A stretch of 64,000 bases of DNA. Source: Podospora pseudoanserina. Taxonomy: Eukaryota > Ascomycota > Sordariomycetes > Sordariales > Podosporaceae. Of this stretch, positions 59,199 to 64,000 are shown piece by piece (within the stretch, counting starts at the first letter, position 1; every line of letters starts with the position of its first letter). The translations under genes were made by a program, and so were the position numbers. Below the pieces are notes generated by a model that was not told the origin of the DNA, ran no database searches, and worked only from the letters and a program-made list of their open reading frames with translations. The stretch lies in the NCBI RefSeq assembly GCF_035222485.1, contig NW_026946671.1:372001-436000 (forward strand). Reading direction: 5' to 3'.

Positions 59199-59705
59199 GG
59201 CAGAGTTTTGGGGGATTCGAGCTCGATCACAGCTCCTCCTTAGAATCAGGAGACGGCTACCTTATGCATGTGGTTGACGGGATGCACGTCTACACTACCG
59301 GGGGCGCGACACCAGCTGCTCTGGGCCTCCAATCGCGCTGAGCGAACCTCGGCTCTGCGGTTCTGATAGGGCTGATACCGTGATCCGGGGTAGGAAATCT
59401 GGTATCAACCCTAACCCTTTGACACTCTGCATCTACCCCACGCCCAGCCCAGGGGGGGCCTTCTTCGCAATCCACCGCCGCTTCCGTTTCGCTGATGGCC
59501 AACGTCACAGTTTGCTCGCCACGGACTGCCCCTGCCCCTCACCCGTAGCGTTGTCCGCTATCGTTTAAAATGTTACTTTTGCTACCCCTCCACTCCCTCG
59601 CCCAATGACACCACAACCACCACCACCACCACCACCACAGCTGTCTGGATAACATCACCACCTTTTCACTATCAGCATCAGTCATATCAGCAAATATCAG
59701 CAACC
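59199..59705. promoter_or_regulatory. Bidirectional promoter of PEX3 and ATG101
   Basis: 507 bp between start codons. It contains a telobox (AACCCTAACCC) at 59407-59417 and a run of CCA triplets on the ATG101 side (about 59607-59640). No gene is seen. Confidence 0.6.
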
Positions 59706-60498
59706 ATGAACGCGGAGGGCCCGCCCGAGTTTCTGCTCGAAGCATTCGCCGACCCTAACACGGTGCGGGATGTTGTTCGCGGTAGGCTTCCCTATTCACC
59801 CCTGTCTGCCCCTCTCATCCTCTGATTGTCCTGCTCTACAGGTATTCTGCACACCATATTCTTTATGCGTTTCTTCCAGTCCATCCAGGCTGCCACAGCC
59901 ACACGCGACTGTCTCGGGATCGACCTCGCCTACGTTCCCGACTCCGCAATCGAGACGCTGATCGACCAGCGCGCAACATCACTCGCACGACAACTAGACG
60001 CTGAGCGCCCATCAGGAGGAGGTGGCCGCGGTCAGATCACTGTTCAGTTCTTTGAGAAGAAGCGTCGTAAGGGGACCTGGTTCGGGGCCGGCGATGAGCT
60101 CTGCTGGGAGAGGTGGACCATCAAAATTACCGTCGCTGAACCCAAGACGGAGAGTGGTATGTTGATTTGACCTTTACTTTTTGTCCATTTTGTATCACCG
60201 AACACTAACTCACCCTCTTCGAAATATAGACCGTGCTAAGGTCCGGAAAGCAACCGAAACCACGCTCCGCTCTACCGTCTTCAAGATCATGACCTGTGTG
60301 ACCGGCCACATGGACCACATCCCTCCCATCACCGAGTCCAACGTCAACCCCTTCCCGTACCGCATTTACATTGGTAATCCTCCAAGTAATCAGCAATCAC
60401 CATCATCGCAACAAAAGGCTGCCACGGCTGCTGCTGGAGTCGGAGCTAGAGTCGACGCTGTAGCGGGTGGCTGGGCAAAGAAGATGGGGATCTATTAG
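59706..60498 (+). CDS. ATG101: Autophagy protein Atg101 (HORMA), with an open frame beyond its UAG
   Basis: HORMA-domain partner of Atg13 in the autophagy-initiating Atg1/ULK complex of organisms other than budding yeast. Exons 59706-59781, 59842-60156 and 60230-60498 join to 219 aa up to TAG 60496-60498. Family features: FLLEAFADPNTVRDVVRGILHTI at the start, FFEKKRRKGTWF, ELCWERWTIKI and the end PFPYRIYI followed by a low-complexity linker and GWAKKMGIY. The UAG is followed in the same frame by 106 coding-like codons and then, past a second UAG, by 77 more (separate entries). It shares a promoter with PEX3. The core protein is of normal length for Atg101, so the extension is additional. Confidence 0.93.
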
Positions 60499-60816
60499 GA
60501 GGATTTCCTCAGCAGTGACGCAGTCACAAAGGTGGTTGATATTGCAAAGGATATTGGTGACAAGGTTGCTGCCGCTACGAAGGAAGTTGAAAAGAAATTT
60601 GACGTTTACCTGGCACAGTTGGAGGAAGAGGCCAGGAGGGCCGAGATGGAAGAGGTGAGGAGAAATGAGGAGTGGTTGCTAGTGGCTGAGGAGAGTCGGA
60701 AGAGGAATATGGAGCCGGCTGGTCATGGAGGCGTCGAGGAAAAGAGTCTACCCAAGGACAAAAAGCACGATCACCAGCAGCCCCCCAAGAAAGATGATCA
60801 GTATGAGGAGATTCTC
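60499..60816 (+). other. In-frame coding-like extension of ATG101 after the first UAG
   Basis: 106 codons in the ATG101 frame, bounded by TAG at 60496 and TAG at 60817. Composition is strongly protein-like: an amphipathic, Lys/Glu/Ala-rich segment (VTKVVDIAKDIGDKVAAATK, then AQLEEEARRAEMEEV) likely to form a helix or coiled coil, then a charged, His/Pro-rich part. Two strings fit the Atg8-interacting motif (aromatic-x-x-aliphatic after acidic residues): EEWLLV at 60667-60684 and DDQYEEI at 60793-60813. No GT-AG pair was found that removes the UAG and keeps the frame while retaining the GWAKKMGIY end; one skipping 60374-60523 is in phase. It may be reached by stop read-through or mRNA editing, or be a decayed exon. 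Confidence 0.55.
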
Positions 60817-60819
60817 TAG

Positions 60820-61053
60820 GATGTGGACGGCCTTGGAGAGGGACCACCCGAAAGCAGCTGTTCGAGTTCGGAATCGTCTGTGTGTTCCTCGACAATACTG
60901 CTGTCCGGATCGCAGGAACTTGATCCCATAACAATGGGGCAAATCCTCCCTAAGAAAAAGGACACAGACCCACCGGGGCGGGACATGGTCGATAGTTGGG
61001 AAGAGCAAAAGCTGCCTGGTGTTTCCAGGGATCAGAAGAACTGCAAGGAATGA
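60820..61053 (+). other. Second in-frame extension of ATG101 after the second UAG
   Basis: 77 codons in the same frame, then TGA at 61051-61053. It starts DVDGLGEGPPESSCSSSESS and continues Ser- and Glu-rich, then PKKKDTDPPGRDMVDSWEE. The coding character is weaker than in the first extension. If both UAGs were recoded as Trp the total protein would be 404 aa. Confidence 0.4.
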
Positions 61054-62259
61054 ACGGGACAGGCGTTTGCTAATTAGAAAAGGACGGGAAATGGGCGTTT
61101 GGATTTGGTCATTATGCTTCAACGCTACATTTATAACACAGCACGGAAGGGAGAACAGCAGGTTCATGGTGGCTTTCGACAGTCAGAGGTGGGAATCACG
61201 CGCAACATGGCGGATTACAGCGAGTCTAGGGATATAACTGAAGGCGCTAGTCATGGGTAGTTATAGATTTTCTTATCAGGTAGGTACTAGGTTCATCGAG
61301 ATACCCCTTTTTTTCTTGACTCTTTCTCTGCGAGGAGAGGATACACAATACAATTACTTTCTAATGTTGCGTCTTGGTTCTCTATCTTGTCTCAAGTGTT
61401 GACTGAATTATGCCTGTCAGCTGGCTGGGTTTCGGCATGCGGTTGGCAGCGGTGTGGACTGTTGTCTGATCCTTTTTGCGTTTGATGTGGCAGAGAGCTT
61501 TTACTAGACTGTTCGTGACGATGGTAGGCGGTGCAGAGGGCGCTGCATTTTGTTTTGAAGGGTTTGAGAGAGGTTGAGGATGGCATTCGGGATGGTCGCG
61601 GTGATGAGCTGGATGAACGAGAAGGAGGAGGCGGGGCAATGGGGGAGGAGGATACGGCTAACACAGACGACCCGGAGGTGAGGAAGGGTAGGGTAGGCGG
61701 GCTGGTTTTGGGGTTGTTCTCTATGTTCATTCCGGTGCTTAGAGTAGTAGGCACTTCATGTCAAAACAATTGAGCCGTTTTTCTCTCGTCCAACAACTTT
61801 CAACGGCAAGAGTCTTTTCCATCAGCGGAACCCCATCCTGTTTGGGAGGAGCAGGGCGCTACCAAAGCGCGGAGTCCGAGGTCAATATAGGCAAAGATAG
61901 GGAAAGCGAACCTGAGACTGAATGGGGTGGTTGGATATCAGTTATTATATATTTCACTCTCATGATCGATTAGGTGCCAGTTATCTTGCAGACTGGACAG
62001 GTCGCCAGTTGCCAAGATCTACCTCATTCATCATCTCTTGTTCTTCAGGGGCGGAAAGAGGTACAGGGTTAGGGTTTTGACAGTCTCTCGAAAATACCCC
62101 TGAACCCCCTGAAAAATGAAGCGCTGTTGGCCCATCAACTCCACTGATCCATTCTCAGCATCTCAACCTGAACATGTCATCACAGCGATTATCAAAGCTC
62201 TGTACAGAATGCAATCTGGTTTGTCCCTCAATCATTCACGGCCATCAGCCGCGCGATAA
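61054..62259. other. Convergent intergenic region, ATG101 to PLP gene
   Basis: 1.2 kb with no supported gene. A telobox on the minus strand (AGGGTTAGGGTTT) lies at 62065-62077. Short open frames near 61531-61773 lack an ATG start and any recognised domain. Confidence 0.5.
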
Positions 62260-64000
62260 TCAGTGCTTGTGTTTGTGTTCCTCCTCCTTCTCCTCATCCG
62301 CAGGGTCCATGTTAACAGCAGGCCAGTTGGCAAAAGTAGTCTCCCCGATTGTAACCTTGCCCGTAGTGATGGGCGCCGAACCATTCTTGTACTGCTCATA
62401 CGTCTCGTATACAGACATGCTATGAACAGCACCCTTTGTGAGGGAAAGGCCTGCCGATTCGAGGAGGACGCGGTTGGTGTCATTATCAAGGGGCCTGTGG
62501 AGTAGTTAGACTTCTGCCAGCATTTGTTTTCCGAAAGGAGGGACCAAGGTAGACTTACAAAGGCTGGATGCTGTTCTCAAACACATCGTCCAACACGGCA
62601 ACTACCCCCTTCCTTAATTGCTCGTCGCTCAGACTGGACTCCAGGTCAAGAGTCACCCGTTCGTGGCTGATCTGGGCGTTGGGAGAGGCTTTCAGCAGGT
62701 GATCGAGGTGCACCTCGTTCTTGTTACCGTACAGGTAGAACGGCATCCTGTCTGGGTATGTCGTCTCCAAGGCGGCGTAAGACATGGACTCCTTGACTAT
62801 GACCCTGATGTTGCTTAGCTCGATGTTGTCCTTGAGCGGCGGTGCGCCCGGCGGGGGTATCCCCACGTCCAGGCGCCACTTGGTGCTGCTGCCTGGTTTG
62901 AGCAGGTTCTCCAGAGTCTCTTTCTCCATGTTGGCAAGTGTGTAAACCACGCCTGGGTTCTCGCTGCGAAGCTTCTTGTAGTACTCCACCACATCCGGGG
63001 GGAGATCGCCCGTGATGACCAGTTGCCAGCGGTGGTTGGCCATGTTGAACATGGGGATGTGCGTGAGGTAGATCTCATCCACGCCCTGAATGACGAAGCC
63101 ATGAACATCAGGACTGAGCTTGTTACGCTTGATGCAGCGTTTGATCCCTTCGAGCGCGACTGCCTTGAAGTCCTTGACTATAGTCTTCATAAAGTCTGGA
63201 CTCGTGGGCCAGGGGCTCATTGTGACATTGACGAGGAATCGAAGGTCGCCCCGGGCCAAGTTGATACCGTCGTCGAGTCCCAGGCGGGTCTTGAAAGTAC
63301 GAAGGCATCTGCCATAAGCCTCTTCACCGAATACAGATGAGGTCAGGAATAGGGGGCGCGCTGCCGCAACATCCTTGTCGGATGAGACGGAAAGCTGTGA
63401 GAAGATCCACTGGTTGAGATAGTTCGCTTCTCCCTTCATATCATGAACCGTTAGTCCACCATTCGCTGTATGTGGAGAGCGACAGTAAACTTACCACATC
63501 CTGATTGATGTCGTCCCCAATCTTGAAGTTGCACGCAAACGCATTGATCATGAGGTCACCAGCCAGCTCACACAAAAGCTTCCATGTCTTCTTGTCCTCG
63601 AAAAGCTCTTCGTTGGTCCGGTTCAAGATCTTGTTTCTGATCAGCTCCTTCTGGGCTTCAATAGCCTCCGGTGACTCGCCTGCCTTCTCCGCCGGAAGAC
63701 GAATGAGAGGAACAACGACGAGGGATTTCTTGAGTGACTCATGTTCGGGGTCAGGTTCCCCCTGTGTCTCATCTGCGCCGGATTCAGATTCTGGGGACGG
63801 GGCCATGGTGGCCCAATAACAGTACAGCTAATCCCATATCTGATTAGAGACCCCGGCGACCAGCAACTTCAAGCTGGAGGGAGTGTTCTGAACGTACCTT
63901 TGTGCAGGAGAAAACAGCCTCACCCAGTAATCTGCCATAACCGTCATTGTGCAGACCTATCGTTTTGTGCGTCAACCATGCAGCAGTCGCTGCTGCGCCT
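62260..64000 (-). CDS. PLP-dependent decarboxylase-like protein, C-terminal part (5' end beyond the window)
   Basis: Partial gene; its 5' end lies to the right of 64000. Exons in the window: 64000-63898, 63827-63495, 63433-62559 and 62494-62260, giving about 514 codons to TGA. The first visible piece, AWLTHKTIGLHNDGYGRLLGEAVFSCTKLYCYWATM, is typical of fungal group II PLP decarboxylase-like proteins (annotated as tyrosine decarboxylase or pyridoxal-dependent decarboxylase domain proteins). It is followed by LCELAGDLMINAFACNF, DVGEANYLNQWIF, RLGLDDG and the C-terminal region MFNMANHRWQLVITGDLPP that is specific to the large fungal forms. The tail is EEKEEEHKHKH. The PLP-binding lysine is not in the window, so activity cannot be judged. 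An ATG at 63806 is internal, not the start. Confidence 0.82.

Noticed and set aside
61382-61773. Overlapping open frames in the ATG101 to PLP gap
   Set aside because: They lack good ATG contexts, overlap on both strands, and resemble no family.
63441-63806. Start codon of the PLP gene at 63806
   Set aside because: An intron (63828-63897) and an upstream exon coding AWLTHKTIGLHNDGYG show that this Met is internal.

Overview
The window is nuclear DNA of a filamentous ascomycete. The gene content points to Sordariomycetes, probably Sordariales. Evidence: short GT-AG introns (about 50-140 bp) with CTAAC-type branch points, a Pezizomycotina gene set (STE11/NRC-1-type MAPKKK, Ssp1-type CaMKK, HAL4-type kinase, DUF1770/Atg43 family, ATG101) and promoters rich in pyrimidine tracts and microsatellites. 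I see no prokaryotic features, no rRNA, no convincing tRNA, no CRISPR and no intact transposon.

Layout. The left half (1-34 kb) is gene-poor, with intergenic gaps of 3-5 kb. It holds a STE11 MAPKKK (-), a PH/LRR/proline-rich CARMIL-like protein (+), the TRAPP subunit BET5 (-), a CaMKK-type kinase (+), a HAL4/SAT4-type kinase (+) and an unrecognised low-complexity protein (-). The right half (34-64 kb) is dense housekeeping: RPC19 (+), complex I subunit NDUFA6 (-), BUD31 (+), a ZNF511-like zinc finger (-), an EST1/SMG7-like protein (+), adenosine kinase (-), ribosomal protein uL2 (-), a DDT/WHIM-type chromatin protein (+), a DUF1770/Atg43-family protein (-), eRF1 (+), prephenate dehydratase (+), an HTD2-like hot-dog dehydratase (+), PEX3 (-), ATG101 (+) and the 3' part of a PLP-dependent decarboxylase-like gene (-) cut by the right edge. 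Exon joins were placed from GT/AG signals and reading phase, and in every multi-exon model the coding length closes in frame.

Themes. Three signalling kinases sit within 24 kb. Organelle-turnover genes (Atg43-like, PEX3, ATG101) sit within about 10 kb, and PEX3 and ATG101 share a divergent promoter. Translation genes (uL2, eRF1) are nearby.

Most unusual observations. (1) The ATG101 reading frame continues in frame past its UAG for 106 coding-like codons with two candidate Atg8-interacting motifs, then past a second UAG for 77 more. Two in-frame UAGs inside coding-like sequence are what stop-loss A-to-I mRNA editing (UAG to UGG), known from sexual development of Sordariomycetes, would look like. 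(2) The eRF1 gene ends in the leaky context UGA-C and stays open in frame for 71 codons, a candidate read-through autoregulation. (3) A pair of diverged 185-bp direct repeats carries tRNA-like A and B boxes at identical spacing. (4) BUD31 and the HTD2-like gene each carry a one-base frame break in a homopolymer, probably sequence errors.
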